The notes below the pieces were generated by a model, which did not search any database, was not told the DNA's origin, and saw only the letters and a program-made list of their open reading frames with translations. Below, piece by piece: positions 17,737 through 26,801 of a stretch of 64,000 bases of DNA (position 1 is the stretch's first letter; each line of letters begins with the position of its first letter). The stretch is from positions 186,001 to 250,000 of the forward strand of contig JAJEGJ010000104.1 in the NCBI GenBank assembly GCA_022819905.1. Reading direction: 5' to 3'. The translations under genes and the position numbers were made by a program. This DNA is from Alphaproteobacteria bacterium (GTDB lineage: Bacteria > Pseudomonadota > Alphaproteobacteria > TMED109).

Positions 17737-18273
17737 GAACAGTCCTCGTTCTGTGAATCATCCCTTCATAGATGGAAATAGTCGCGTTTCCGGACCGATC
17801 AAACCGCTGCGGAACCGGGGCCCATCGAGGCCGCACAGGGATTCTGGCGTCGTGTCGGCGAACAGCGATTCCACCGGCCAGATTTCGTGGGGCGTTGCAG
17901 TTTGGCCAAGCGGAGTTCCCGACCGACCTGCCGGCGAGACCGCCATCAAGGGACACGGGAAGTCTGCATCCGCCCTTGGGTCCTAACTTCCCGCCGGAAG
18001 CGTTCCAAGATTCCTTCAACTCTAGGCATTCGGACAACCGTGCGAACTTGCCGCCAGCTGGACGCCGGGTGTCGACCGAGTTCTGCGGGCTGCGTTCGGG
18101 GTCATGCTCTTTCGCAGCCGCCGCGCCCCGCATTCGATCACGTGGCCGCCATGAGCGAGGTCACGCAAACCGCATGAGCTGCCGGGATTTCAGCTTGCTC
18201 AAGTCCGTCCACAGAATCTAGTGTGGGGGGAGAGATCAATTCCGCACGTGTTGTTCGGGAATCACGCGGCCCT
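17737..18273. other. Intergenic region between putA and the DsbA-fold gene
   Basis: About 540 bp between divergent genes. Frames of up to 150 codons exist but have no domain, no good ribosome site and a composition like the antisense of GC-rich DNA. It must contain the putA promoter; no specific operator was recognised. Confidence 0.55.
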
Positions 18274-18876
18274 ATGACTTCCCCATCCGCCCTCACCGTC
18301 TATATCGACGTCAAGAGTCCCTACGCCTATCTGGCCATCGCCCCTACGCGGGCGCTGGCGGCCGAGTTCGACATCGCACCGGTCTGGAAGCCCTACACGC
18401 TGGAGATCCCGGATTTCCTCGGTGCGGTGGAGACCCGCAACGAGCACCAGTGGCGCAGGGTGCGCTACAGCTACATGGATGCCCGGCGCCTCGCGAACCA
18501 GGTCGGGCTGACGGTCCGCGGTCCGCAAAAGATATTCGACAGTTCGATCGCCCATATCGGCATGCTTCGAGCTCAGCAGCAGGGCCGGTTCGAGGCTTAC
18601 ATCGACCGCGTGTTCGAGCGCTTCTGGAAGCGCGAGCTCGAGATCGAGGATCCGGCCGTGATCGCCTCAGTGCTGGAGGAGGCGGGCGTACCGGCCGCGG
18701 ACTTCGCGGGATGGGCGGAAGACGAGGGACGTCGGCGCCACGACGCAATCCAGCGAGAGGCCGAGGACCTCGGCGTGTTCGGCGTACCGAGCTACTTCTA
18801 CCGGGAAGAGTTGTTCTGGGGCGGCGACCGGCTGGGGATGTTGCGCGAGCGCATCGAGGAGACGCTCGCCCGGTGA
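18274..18876 (+). CDS. DsbA-fold protein, 2-hydroxychromene-2-carboxylate isomerase family
   Basis: A 200-residue thioredoxin-fold protein of the kappa-GST / HCCA isomerase family. It begins VYIDVKSPYAYLAI, where the Ser of the SPY motif replaces the redox CxxC and activates glutathione. The C-terminus has DLGVFGVPSYFYREELFWGGDR with the cis-Pro loop (GVPS), as in other members. These enzymes act on naphthalene breakdown or on unknown glutathione conjugates. The ATG at 18274 gives a standard start; an upstream start adds 17 residues. The transporter gene that follows begins inside its stop codon. Confidence 0.87.
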   Translation: MTSPSALTVYIDVKSPYAYLAIAPTRALAAEFDIAPVWKPYTLEIPDFLGAVETRNEHQWRRVRYSYMDARRLANQVGLTVRGPQKIFDSSIAHIGMLRAQQQGRFEAYIDRVFERFWKRELEIEDPAVIASVLEEAGVPAADFAGWAEDEGRRRHDAIQREAEDLGVFGVPSYFYREELFWGGDRLGMLRERIEETLAR

Positions 18877-19796
18877 TCGAACTGTGGATTCCGATCACGA
18901 TCTTCGCCGCCTTTTGCCAGAACCTCCGAAGCGCCGTCCAGAAGCATCTCAAGGGCGTGCTTTCGGACGCGGGCGCGACGTTCTCCCGGTTCGGGTACGG
19001 GGTGCCCGTCGTGTTCGCCTACGTGCTGGCGCTGCACTATGGCGCCGGCTTGGCGTGGCCGGAGCCCAACCTGCGTTTTGTCATCTACGGCCTCATCGGC
19101 GGCGCGGCACAGATTGCCGCGACGTTCCTTCTCGTCTGGCTGTTCTCTTTCCGCGACTTTGCGGTCGGCACGACCTATTCCAAGACCGAGACGGTTCAGG
19201 CGGCGTTGTTCGGACTGGTCATCCTCGGAGACGGAGTGGGCTTTGCCGGCAGTATCGGGATCTTCGTCAGCCTGATCGGGGTGATGCTGCTCTCGACTGC
19301 GAAGTCCGGGCTCGCATGGCGGAAGCTGTTGCTCAGCTGGACCGAGCGGACGGCGCTGATCGGTGTGTTGTCGGGCACGCTCTTCGGGGTTGCGGCCGTC
19401 ACGTTTCGGGCGGCGTCGCTTTCGCTCGATGGCGGCCCGAACGGGGAGGAGCCGGACTTCCTGATGCGGGCGGCCTTCACGCTCGTCTGCGTCATTCCGG
19501 CTCAGACGATCGCCATGGCGATCTGGATGGGTTGGCGCGAGCCCGGGCAGCTTCGCGCCGTGCTGGGGTCGTGGCGCTGGGCGAGCATCGCGGGGTTGGC
19601 TGGCGCGGTGTCGTCGATCGGCTGGTTCACGGCCATGACGCTTCAGAACGCTGCCTATGTCCGGGCGCTCGGCCAGATCGAGCTCCTGTTCACCTTCGCC
19701 GCCGGCGTCCTCATCTTCAAGGAACGCAGCTCCCACCTGGAGGTCACGGGCATCTTCCTCGTCACCGCCGGGATCCTGATCTTGGTCAGCGGTTGA
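18873..19796 (+). CDS. EamA/DMT-superfamily transporter
   Basis: A 307-residue inner-membrane protein with about ten hydrophobic segments in two halves, each ending in an EamA-type repeat (FLLVWLFSFRDFAVGTTYSK and AYVRALGQIELLFTFAAGVL). The last repeat carries FKERSSHLEVTGIFLV, typical of drug/metabolite exporters. I chose the GTG overlapping the upstream TGA (GTGA), which implies translational coupling; the frame is open 141 codons further upstream only because it runs antiphase within the previous gene. Substrate is unknown; coupling to an HCCA isomerase-like gene suggests export or uptake of an aromatic or glutathione-linked compound. Confidence 0.85.
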   Translation: MIELWIPITIFAAFCQNLRSAVQKHLKGVLSDAGATFSRFGYGVPVVFAYVLALHYGAGLAWPEPNLRFVIYGLIGGAAQIAATFLLVWLFSFRDFAVGTTYSKTETVQAALFGLVILGDGVGFAGSIGIFVSLIGVMLLSTAKSGLAWRKLLLSWTERTALIGVLSGTLFGVAAVTFRAASLSLDGGPNGEEPDFLMRAAFTLVCVIPAQTIAMAIWMGWREPGQLRAVLGSWRWASIAGLAGAVSSIGWFTAMTLQNAAYVRALGQIELLFTFAAGVLIFKERSSHLEVTGIFLVTAGILILVSG

Positions 19797-19885
19797 GGTC
19801 CTTGCTCTGGGGGCAAGGGGATTCCGCCTGCGAGACTGGAACTGACAGTTGAGGCGGGGCTGGCCCGCTTCGGCTGTGCTGGCGC

Positions 19886-22800
19886 TCAATGGAAGTCCCT
19901 CGACCGGGGGATGACACGCTGGTTCCTCGGATGGTGCGCAAGCGGGGGTGCGGCGGCGTAGGGCCCGTGCTTCTGGTGGACGGCTTCGCTGTTTTCGGAC
20001 AGCCGGGAAAGCCAGCCCGTGATGTCCTCGAGGCGATCGGCGACCAGATGGACGATTTTTCCGGTGCGCTGAATCCGTCCCCTGACCCAGGCCAGTCGGC
20101 TGGTCATCACGACCCGGCGGAACGCTTCAGTTGTTCTGGGCCAAACCACCACGTTCACGACACCGGTTTCGTCTTCCAGGGTCATGAAGATGACCCCCTT
20201 GGCGCTGCCGGGGCGCTGTCTCGCCAGGACCACGCCGGCGGCGACAGCTGACTGACCGTCGCGGGCATCCTGGTTGATTCTTTCGGCCGGCAGGGTTCCT
20301 GAGCGCGCGAGTCTCTTGCGCAGGAATGCGACGGGGTGTGCCTTCAGGGACAGGCGCAGAGACCGGTAGTCGGCGAGGACATGCTCACTCAGCCGTAACG
20401 GCGGAAGCGGGATTCTTGTGGTGCTGTTCGATTCGGAATGGGTGTCAAACAGGGGCATCTCGGGCGTGTCCTCAAGGGCCTCCCATAGTGCTTCGCGTCG
20501 GTCGAAACCGATGGAACGGAAGGCGTCCGCCTCGGCGAGACGCTTGAGAGTGGCGTCCGGAATGCCGGTGCGCCGGCGTACATCGGCGACACTGGCGTAC
20601 CCTTGGTCACGTTTCTCTACCACGAGATTGGCGTCGTTTTCGCGTAGCCCTCCGATCTGGCGCATGCCGAGCCTGAGTGCCCCATGCTCGCCGGACGTCG
20701 GTTCCAGCGAATTGTCCCAATGGCTCATGTTGACGTCGACGGATCGTACCTCGACACCGTGCTCGCGTGCGTCGCGCACGATTTGCGCCGGCGCATAGAA
20801 GCCCATGGGCTGCGCGTTCAGCAAAGCGCAGGCGAACACTTCGGGATGGTGGCACTTGAGCCACGACGACACGTAGGCCAGGTGCGCGAAGCTGGCGGCA
20901 TGGGACTCCGGGAACCCGTACTCGCCGAAGCCTTCAATCTGGCGAAAGCAGCGTGTCGCGAGTTCGGAGTCGTAACCGCGCCTGATCATGCGGCCGACCA
21001 TCTTCTCGCGGAGCAGATGCAAGGTTCCGCGCTTCCGGAAGGTGGCCATCGAATGACGCAGGGCATTGGCTTCGTCGGGACTGAACCTGGCCGCCGTGAT
21101 GGCGATGCGCATTGCCTGCTCCTGGAACAACGGCACGCCCAGGGTTTTCTTCAGCACTCTTTGCAACTCGTCTGGCGGACCGTGGTCCAGACTGGGTTTC
21201 GGGTAAATCACCCGTTCCAGGCCGTCGCGCCGTCGCAGATAGGGATGCACCATGTCGCCCTGGATCGGACCGGGGCGCACGATCGCAACTTCGATCACCA
21301 GATCGTAGAAGCAGCGCGGCTTGAGGCGCGGCAGCATGTTCATTTGTGCACGGCTTTCGATCTGGAACACGCCGATGGAGTCAGCGCGGCAAAGCATGTC
21401 GTAAACCGCCTGGTCCTCGCGCGGCACGTCGGAGAGCTCCAGGTCGATGCCCCGGTGGCGTTTCAGCAATGCGAACGCCTTGCGAATGCATGTCAACATA
21501 CCGAGAGCGAGCACATCGACCTTCATGAAGCCGAGAGCCTCCAGGTCGTCCTTGTCCCATTCGACGAACGTACGATCCTTCATGGCCGCATTGCCGATCG
21601 GGACCATGTCGCACAGGGGGCTGCGGCTCAGCACAAACCCGCCGACGTGCTGGGAAAGGTGGCGAGGAAACCCCATCAGCTGAGAAGCCAGGGCAAGGGT
21701 CATGCGAAGAGCCGGATCGGCAGGGTCAAACCCGGCATCACGGACACGTTCCTCGGAGAATCCTCCCTCGGTCCTGAGGGAATCGGCAAGGGCCGCCGCC
21801 GTATCTTCGGACAGGCCCATGGCCTTGCCGACCTCACGGGCAGCGCTACGGGCGCGGTAGGTAATTACGGTTGCGGCCAACGCCGCCCGGTCTCGACCGT
21901 ACCGCTCGTAGATGTGCTGGATGACCTCCTCACGCCGTTCGTGCTCGAAGTCGATGTCGATGTCGGGCGGCTCTCTGCGCTCAGGAGAGATGAAGCGCTC
22001 GAACAGCAGGTCGATCTCGGCTGGATTGACGGCAGTAATGCCCAGGCAGTAGCAGACCGCCGAATTGGCTGCCGAACCACGCCCCTGGCACAGGATGTCC
22101 CGCTGCTTGGCAAACTGGACGATGTCGTAAACCGTGAGGAAATAACAGGCATAGCCGAGCTGTGCGATGAGTCCGAGTTCGTGTTCCAACGTGCTGCGGA
22201 GCATCTCGGGAAGCCCGTCGGGAAAGTGTCGGGCAGCTCCTTCCCAAGTCAGATCTTCCAGATGCTGTTGCGCGGTTTTGCCTGCAGGCACGGGTTCATC
22301 GGGATATTCGTACGTCAGCTCGTCGAGACGGAAATTGATCGACTCGACAATTTCGATGGTACGGGCGGTCAGCGCTTCGTATCCGGCAAAGAGACGCATC
22401 ATCTCGGCCGGGCTCTTCAGGTGGCGTTCTGCGTTGGCATTCAGCTGGTAGCCGGCGTTCTGAACGGTCGTATGTTCACGAATGGCAGTGAGGACGTCCT
22501 GCAGCGGGCGACGTTCAGGGAGGTGGTAGAGAACGTCGTTGGTGGCGACCAGCGGCATTTCATGGCGGTCAGCGAGCTTGGCCAGTTGGGCGATACGGGC
22601 GCGGTCATCACCCCGGTAGAGCATGTGAGTCGCCAGATAGAGCGGCCCCGAGAAACGGCTGCGTAACGCTGCGAGCCTTGTTGTGAAGGTTCCTATGTCC
22701 GGACCGGGGGGAGGCACGACAATCAGGACCTGACCCTCGGCATGGACACAGAGATCCCCCAGATGGAGTTGACAGTTGCCTTTGCTCGCACGCCGCTGCC

Positions 22801-23104
22801 CCAATGTCAGCAAGCGACAAAGGCGGCCATAGGCTTCACGGTTGCGCGGGTAGCACAGCAGAGAGAGACCGTCTTCAAGATCAAGACGGGCGCCGATCAG
22901 CAGGCGGACCCCTGCATTCTTGGCGGCCACATGTGCCCGTACGATGCCCGCCAGCGAGTTTCGGTCGGTGATTCCGATTGCCGTCAGTCCCAGCGCTGCC
23001 GCCCGTTCCACCAGCTCATCGGGATGAGAACCGCCCCGGAGGAAGCTGAAGTTGGTGGTGGTCTGTAGTTCGGCGTACAAGGGTGCCTCAGCCGTACAGG
23101 CCAT
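19886..23104 (-). CDS. dnaE2: Error-prone DNA polymerase III alpha subunit
   Basis: Carries out SOS-induced mutagenic translesion synthesis together with ImuA/ImuB and the sliding clamp. The 1072-residue protein has an N-terminal PHP domain (YAELQTTTNFSFLRGGSHPD, GITDRNSLAGIVRAH), the palm with catalytic aspartates in PPDIDIDFEHER, the finger region (GFGEYGFPESHAASFAHLAY) and a C-terminal OB fold. I chose the ATG at 23104, where family similarity begins; the frame is open 69 codons further up within imuB. It overlaps the imuB stop by 17 bp. A decayed fragment of a second dnaE2 lies near 45.5 kb. Confidence 0.95.
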   Translation of the reverse strand: MACTAEAPLYAELQTTTNFSFLRGGSHPDELVERAAALGLTAIGITDRNSLAGIVRAHVAAKNAGVRLLIGARLDLEDGLSLLCYPRNREAYGRLCRLLTLGQRRASKGNCQLHLGDLCVHAEGQVLIVVPPPGPDIGTFTTRLAALRSRFSGPLYLATHMLYRGDDRARIAQLAKLADRHEMPLVATNDVLYHLPERRPLQDVLTAIREHTTVQNAGYQLNANAERHLKSPAEMMRLFAGYEALTARTIEIVESINFRLDELTYEYPDEPVPAGKTAQQHLEDLTWEGAARHFPDGLPEMLRSTLEHELGLIAQLGYACYFLTVYDIVQFAKQRDILCQGRGSAANSAVCYCLGITAVNPAEIDLLFERFISPERREPPDIDIDFEHERREEVIQHIYERYGRDRAALAATVITYRARSAAREVGKAMGLSEDTAAALADSLRTEGGFSEERVRDAGFDPADPALRMTLALASQLMGFPRHLSQHVGGFVLSRSPLCDMVPIGNAAMKDRTFVEWDKDDLEALGFMKVDVLALGMLTCIRKAFALLKRHRGIDLELSDVPREDQAVYDMLCRADSIGVFQIESRAQMNMLPRLKPRCFYDLVIEVAIVRPGPIQGDMVHPYLRRRDGLERVIYPKPSLDHGPPDELQRVLKKTLGVPLFQEQAMRIAITAARFSPDEANALRHSMATFRKRGTLHLLREKMVGRMIRRGYDSELATRCFRQIEGFGEYGFPESHAASFAHLAYVSSWLKCHHPEVFACALLNAQPMGFYAPAQIVRDAREHGVEVRSVDVNMSHWDNSLEPTSGEHGALRLGMRQIGGLRENDANLVVEKRDQGYASVADVRRRTGIPDATLKRLAEADAFRSIGFDRREALWEALEDTPEMPLFDTHSESNSTTRIPLPPLRLSEHVLADYRSLRLSLKAHPVAFLRKRLARSGTLPAERINQDARDGQSAVAAGVVLARQRPGSAKGVIFMTLEDETGVVNVVVWPRTTEAFRRVVMTSRLAWVRGRIQRTGKIVHLVADRLEDITGWLSRLSENSEAVHQKHGPYAAAPPLAHHPRNQRVIPRSRDFH

Positions 23105-24629
23105 GGAGAAACCAGCGGGGGACACCGTTACCGCGGAGGCCGGTGCGATAGAGCCAGTAGCGATGCCCGTCCGTGTCTTCGACACGCCAATAGTCGCGTG
23201 TCGCCTGGTCGGTGCCCGGTATCCACCATTCCGGAGCAATGCGTTCGGGACCAGCGACTCGGGTGATGCGACGGCGCACCCGTCGCCAGATGAACAGGCG
23301 CGGCGGGCCATCTGGAATCAGGGCTATGACCTGCAAGGGCTCCGGCCGTTCAAACAGACGGAACGGGCGTGGGGGGAGGTCTGGGTACGGAAATGGGGAT
23401 GTCCCGGCTTCTCCGGGTCCGGCAAAACGCTCAGCTTGTTCCGGGAAACGGCGTTCAGTGAAGACCGGACAGAGGACGGCACCGGCTCCCAGGCGCGCCA
23501 CGAGTCGGTCGATCAGCGGGTCAAGGTTGTCCTGCCGGCTGCCGTCGAGCAAAGGCTGTTTGGCTTCCAGCGGTTCGACCAAGGTCGCGTGAAGCACGAT
23601 GGCATCGATCCCGAACCCGGGATCCACGGTTTCGAGTTCGCCTGCGAACAGGCGCTGGAGATGCTCCGTGTCCCGCGTCGGCCGGGAGGCCGCCACGGTG
23701 CATTCGGCCATGCTTCCGTCGATCCCGAAACACCAGAGCGCAAGCCGTCTTGCGCCATGCTGGCCGCGTTTCAGCGCAACCGTGAGCCGGGCCATCATGT
23801 TGGCCAGCGCTGTTTCCAATCCCTCTCGGTGCATGACCGGTTCCGCGAAGTCCAGACGCCACCGATAAATCGGTGGCGGGACCAGGGGGGAGAGATGTTC
23901 GTTCCGGTTGCCGAGAACCTGGTCAAGGCACTGAAGCAGCCCGTTTTCGGCCATGCAGGATGGGAATCTGCGCTCCAAGGCTGCGCGTGGCAATCGAGTG
24001 ATCGCGCCGATAGTGCTCAGCCCCAAGTGACGCAGTGTCAGGGTGTCGCTGCGCGTTATTCCGAGGGCCTCAACGGGCAGGGTCTTCAAGGCTGCCCGAA
24101 CCTTGCCGGGTTTGACAATGCGTTGGTGCTCAGGGGCAAAGCGAGCCAAGGCTCTGGCGGCGCCAGGGGTATCGGCGAGCCCCAGGCGCGTCTCCAGCCC
24201 GAGCCTCGTCAGCCGTTTTGAAACCGTCTGCATCATTGCCTGCTCGCCACCGAACAGATGGGAGCAACCTGTGACATCGAGCAAGAGACCGTCGGCACCG
24301 TCGCATGCGACGCGGGGCGTGAAACGGCCGCACCACAGCCCCAACTGCATGAGGGCTTGCCGGTCAGCGACGAGATCCGCCTTTTCGACGGTGATCCCGG
24401 CCACCAGGGCACGGGCGTCGACCAGACGCATGCCCGGCATCAGGCCGGTGTGTTCAGCCCGCTCATCGACGGCCGTCAGCACCATTCCGCGTCGACCGGG
24501 GGCCGCCAGTATCAGCGGAGGGGAGTCAACTCGCTCGAAGGACTGCAGGGCGGACTGTGTTCCGCTGGTGGGTAGCCGTCGCCGGTCGATGGCCCAGCGC
24601 GGCAGCCATACGGAAAGCACCCGCTTCAT
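23088..24629 (-). CDS. imuB: ImuB, catalytically inactive Y-family polymerase homologue
   Basis: ImuB is the hub of the ImuA-ImuB-DnaE2 mutasome: a Y-family fold that binds the beta clamp but lacks polymerase catalysis. The 513-residue protein has LSVWLPRWAIDRRR at the N-terminus, VLTAVDERAEHTGLMPGM, LLDVTGCSHLFGGE in place of the catalytic carboxylate motif, and LRHLGLSTIGAITRLPRAAL (helix-hairpin-helix). The ATG at 24629 has GAG about 9 nt upstream; ATG 24644 is an alternative. It begins about 100 bp inside the 3' end of imuA, as in other cassettes, and overlaps dnaE2. Confidence 0.93.
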   Translation of the reverse strand: MKRVLSVWLPRWAIDRRRLPTSGTQSALQSFERVDSPPLILAAPGRRGMVLTAVDERAEHTGLMPGMRLVDARALVAGITVEKADLVADRQALMQLGLWCGRFTPRVACDGADGLLLDVTGCSHLFGGEQAMMQTVSKRLTRLGLETRLGLADTPGAARALARFAPEHQRIVKPGKVRAALKTLPVEALGITRSDTLTLRHLGLSTIGAITRLPRAALERRFPSCMAENGLLQCLDQVLGNRNEHLSPLVPPPIYRWRLDFAEPVMHREGLETALANMMARLTVALKRGQHGARRLALWCFGIDGSMAECTVAASRPTRDTEHLQRLFAGELETVDPGFGIDAIVLHATLVEPLEAKQPLLDGSRQDNLDPLIDRLVARLGAGAVLCPVFTERRFPEQAERFAGPGEAGTSPFPYPDLPPRPFRLFERPEPLQVIALIPDGPPRLFIWRRVRRRITRVAGPERIAPEWWIPGTDQATRDYWRVEDTDGHRYWLYRTGLRGNGVPRWFLHGLYG

Positions 24630-25326
24630 GGTGCCACTCGACATTGCACCGGGCTGGGCGGCCGCCCCGGCAGCGGACGAGTCCGAGGCGCCACCGGGGT
24701 GCTCCGGGAGCGCGGATGTCGAGCGAGTCGGAAGCGGAGGGGAGAGCCCTGACCAGCCATCGCGTGGCCGCTGTGCTGGTTGGAACGAGTCCATCGTCGC
24801 GCAGCAGCAAGGCGGGCGTCATGCTTTCCTGAGCGGCCAGCGACAGCCGTCGGGTCATGGTGAAACCAATGCTCCTGATTTCGGCGAACACCGCTGCCAG
24901 GGCGCCGGAGCGCAATCCTTCCTCCATGGCCCATAGGACCTCCTTGTCATGCCGGGCTCGGACGATCAGCAGTGCGCTTGGATCCCCCCCGAGGTCGCGC
25001 CATCCCCAGCCATGTAGACGGCCGGATCGACTTGCATCGCTTTCACAGACCAGAACGGTGTCGCGTCCGGCTCGGTGCGACAGTCGATGCAGAAGGGCAA
25101 CGAGGAAAGCTGCAGCCGACGGTCCGTCGGTGCCGGTGGTGCCGGATGCTTCGTGCAAGGCGCCCAGCGTCAGTCCGTTAGGGGGGAGTGCGTCATCCAG
25201 CGTCTTGATTCCCGGCAGCCAGGCGGAATCCGGCTCGACAGGTGTGTGCTTCTTCGGCGGCCCTTCCAGCGTCGTGATCCGTTGCCGTAAGGTTGCCAGT
25301 GCGACGAAACGGGAGCTGTTATCCAC
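24526..25326 (-). CDS. imuA: ImuA, RecA-like SOS mutagenesis protein
   Basis: First gene of the mutasome operon, 266 residues with a RecA-like core. Matching features are LPPNGLTLGALHEASG (the ImuA start of the core), AAFLVALLHRL, DTVLVCESDAS, LWAMEEGLRSGALAAVFAEI and LSLAAQESMTPALLLR. Like other alphaproteobacterial ImuA proteins it has no clean Walker A motif. Translation begins at a GTG; the out-of-frame ATG just upstream stops after six codons. A perfect GTTC-N7-GTTC box lies 40 bp upstream of the start. imuB overlaps the 3' end. Confidence 0.9.
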   Translation of the reverse strand: MDNSSRFVALATLRQRITTLEGPPKKHTPVEPDSAWLPGIKTLDDALPPNGLTLGALHEASGTTGTDGPSAAAFLVALLHRLSHRAGRDTVLVCESDASRSGRLHGWGWRDLGGDPSALLIVRARHDKEVLWAMEEGLRSGALAAVFAEIRSIGFTMTRRLSLAAQESMTPALLLRDDGLVPTSTAATRWLVRALPSASDSLDIRAPGAPRWRLGLVRCRGGRPARCNVEWHHEAGAFRMAAALGHRPATATHQRNTVRPAVLRAS

Positions 25327-25365
25327 GACGTACCCACATTTGGTCCGTGCATCTTAAATCTGAAT

Positions 25366-25380
25366 GTTCTTTATATGTTC
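25366..25380 (-). promoter_or_regulatory. SOS (LexA) box of the imuA-imuB-dnaE2 operon
   Basis: The sequence GTTC-TTTATAT-GTTC is an exact match to the direct-repeat LexA operator of alphaproteobacteria (GTTC-N7-GTTC). It lies 40 bp upstream of the imuA start codon and should place the whole cassette under LexA repression. Confidence 0.88.
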
Positions 25381-25659
25381 TCTCAATGACGTGTCAAGAG
25401 CTGGATCGGGGGTACTATCATTCGTGTTCCCCCCGTCGACACCACGGGCCATTTTCATGGGTTGTCGATGGAGCGTACCGAGTAAAACTGCACGGATTGC
25501 GGAACCTTCGTGTGGACGAAAACCTATGTGATTACAGCAGCAAAACGCCAACCAGCCCCCGCTCCGCAGCGTTCGCCGGTCGACATTCCCCCGCCTGTCG
25601 GCCGCCGACAGAGCCTGCCGCCTGCCGGATATACTGCCTAGCCATTTGGAACAGTAACC
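25381..25659. other. Divergent intergenic region between the SOS box and the nucleotidyltransferase module
   Basis: About 280 bp without a supported gene. It holds upstream sequence for the rightward two-gene module. No hairpin with a T-run, tRNA-like fold or repeat was seen. Confidence 0.5.
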
Positions 25660-26118
25660 ATGCACCCGGACGACCGCACCGATATCGGGGACCTTGCCAG
25701 CCCAATTGCCGACGTCCACTTCGGCCTCGCGAGGTACGCTGACGCGGTGGCGGCAGGCTGGCCGAAGGGCGACCTCGCGCGGTTCATCCTCCGCGACCTG
25801 CCGAGGCGCTTTCACGCACTGCCGCACGACCGGCAGGCAGCGGTGCTCGCGCTCGCCCCGCCGCTCGCTGAGCCCCGCTGGGATGCGCTGCTCGCGGCGA
25901 CCGTGGAACACATTGCCCGCCTGCACGGTCACGACGTGCCCGCCTGGATCGAGGAGCCTGCCCGATTCCTCGCGCGCCCGTGGGTCGTCCCGGAGGTTCC
26001 GTTCATGCGCAGGAACGCCATCCTTTATGCGCCCGCAGCGTTCATCCGGCACGGGGCCCTGGCGGACCCGCGCGAACTGGACGCACGCGGGGGAGAACGC
26101 CATGCCTGGACACCCTGA
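25660..26118 (+). CDS. Uncharacterised protein paired with a nucleotidyltransferase
   Basis: A 152-residue soluble protein of unknown family. The middle is helical, with LARFILRDLPRRFHALPHDR and AATVEHIARLHGHDVPAWIE. The C-terminal part has PFMRRNAILYAPAAFIRHG and DPRELDARGGER. Proteins ending with this 'AFIRHG - D-RELDARGGE' pattern commonly precede a DUF6036-type nucleotidyltransferase, and here the next gene starts 17 bp before this one stops. Such pairs are suspected toxin-antitoxin or phage-defence modules. No clear helix-turn-helix can be assigned by eye. The start ATG lacks a strong ribosome site. Confidence 0.65.
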   Translation: MHPDDRTDIGDLASPIADVHFGLARYADAVAAGWPKGDLARFILRDLPRRFHALPHDRQAAVLALAPPLAEPRWDALLAATVEHIARLHGHDVPAWIEEPARFLARPWVVPEVPFMRRNAILYAPAAFIRHGALADPRELDARGGERHAWTP

Positions 26119-26701
26119 TCCCGGGCAGCCATTCGACCGCGAACACCTGCAGGCGCTCTTCAGCGAACTCGCGGAGGAACTCCGCCGGCGTGATGCGCGC
26201 GCCCACGTCTACATCGCCGGCGGTGCCGCGATGGCCATGGCCTGGGGGCGGGAGCGCACCACGCAAGACGTGGATGCACGGATCGACAGCGCCCATGACG
26301 CCATGACCGCTTCCGTGCGGGCCGTGGCAAAGCGGCACGGACTGCCCTCGACGTGGCTCAACGAGCAGGCGACGGCCTACTTCCCTGCCGCGCCGGACCG
26401 GCGGGCGCCGGTCGTCTTCGACAGCCCGTGGCTGGTCATCACCGGCGCCTCGGCCGAGCACCTGCTCGCAATGAAGCTGGAAGCCGCCCGGTCGGGCGAC
26501 ATCGACGACATCCGGACGCTGCTCGGTGTCCTCGAGATCCGGACACCCGGTCCGGCGGTCGACGTGCATACAGCGCTATTCCCGGAGTCGAACCGCTTGG
26601 CCGAGGTCCGGGAGGTCCTGAAAGCCGTACTGGCTAGGGAGGACGAATCCCCCCGCCAGCCCGCGCTACGCCGCGGCGCGACGCCGACGGGGCTTCGTTA
26701 A
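26102..26701 (+). CDS. DUF6036-like nucleotidyltransferase-fold protein
   Basis: A 199-residue protein with a minimal nucleotidyltransferase core: AHVYIAGGAAMAMAWGRERT (GG motif) followed by TQDVDARI (D-x-D metal ligands), then LVITGASAEHLLAMKLEAAR, a pattern typical of AbiEii/DUF6036 proteins. The ATG at 26102 lies inside the upstream gene, overlapping by 17 bp, so the pair is probably translationally coupled. The likely biochemical role is transfer of a nucleotide to a protein or RNA, as in AbiEii/MenT toxins, but the target is unknown. The C-terminal 60 residues are helical, ending in a basic tail. Confidence 0.7.
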   Translation: MPGHPDPGQPFDREHLQALFSELAEELRRRDARAHVYIAGGAAMAMAWGRERTTQDVDARIDSAHDAMTASVRAVAKRHGLPSTWLNEQATAYFPAAPDRRAPVVFDSPWLVITGASAEHLLAMKLEAARSGDIDDIRTLLGVLEIRTPGPAVDVHTALFPESNRLAEVREVLKAVLAREDESPRQPALRRGATPTGLR

Positions 26702-26801
26702 TCGTCCGTCCCCATAAATGGTGCACAACGCGACCACGGCCTCACTCACGCGGGCGCCGTTAACCGCTTACGACTGGCTGACCTTTCGGGCCGCTTCCGC
26801 G

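Noticed and set aside
18450-18872. Long N-terminal extension of the DMT transporter
   Set aside because: The extension is an out-of-phase reading of the upstream isomerase gene; the GTG at the GTGA overlap gives a normal transporter start.
20684-22666. A 660-codon open frame on the plus strand
   Set aside because: It lies fully antisense to dnaE2, whose motifs and operon position are clear; the long frame is a by-product of high GC content.
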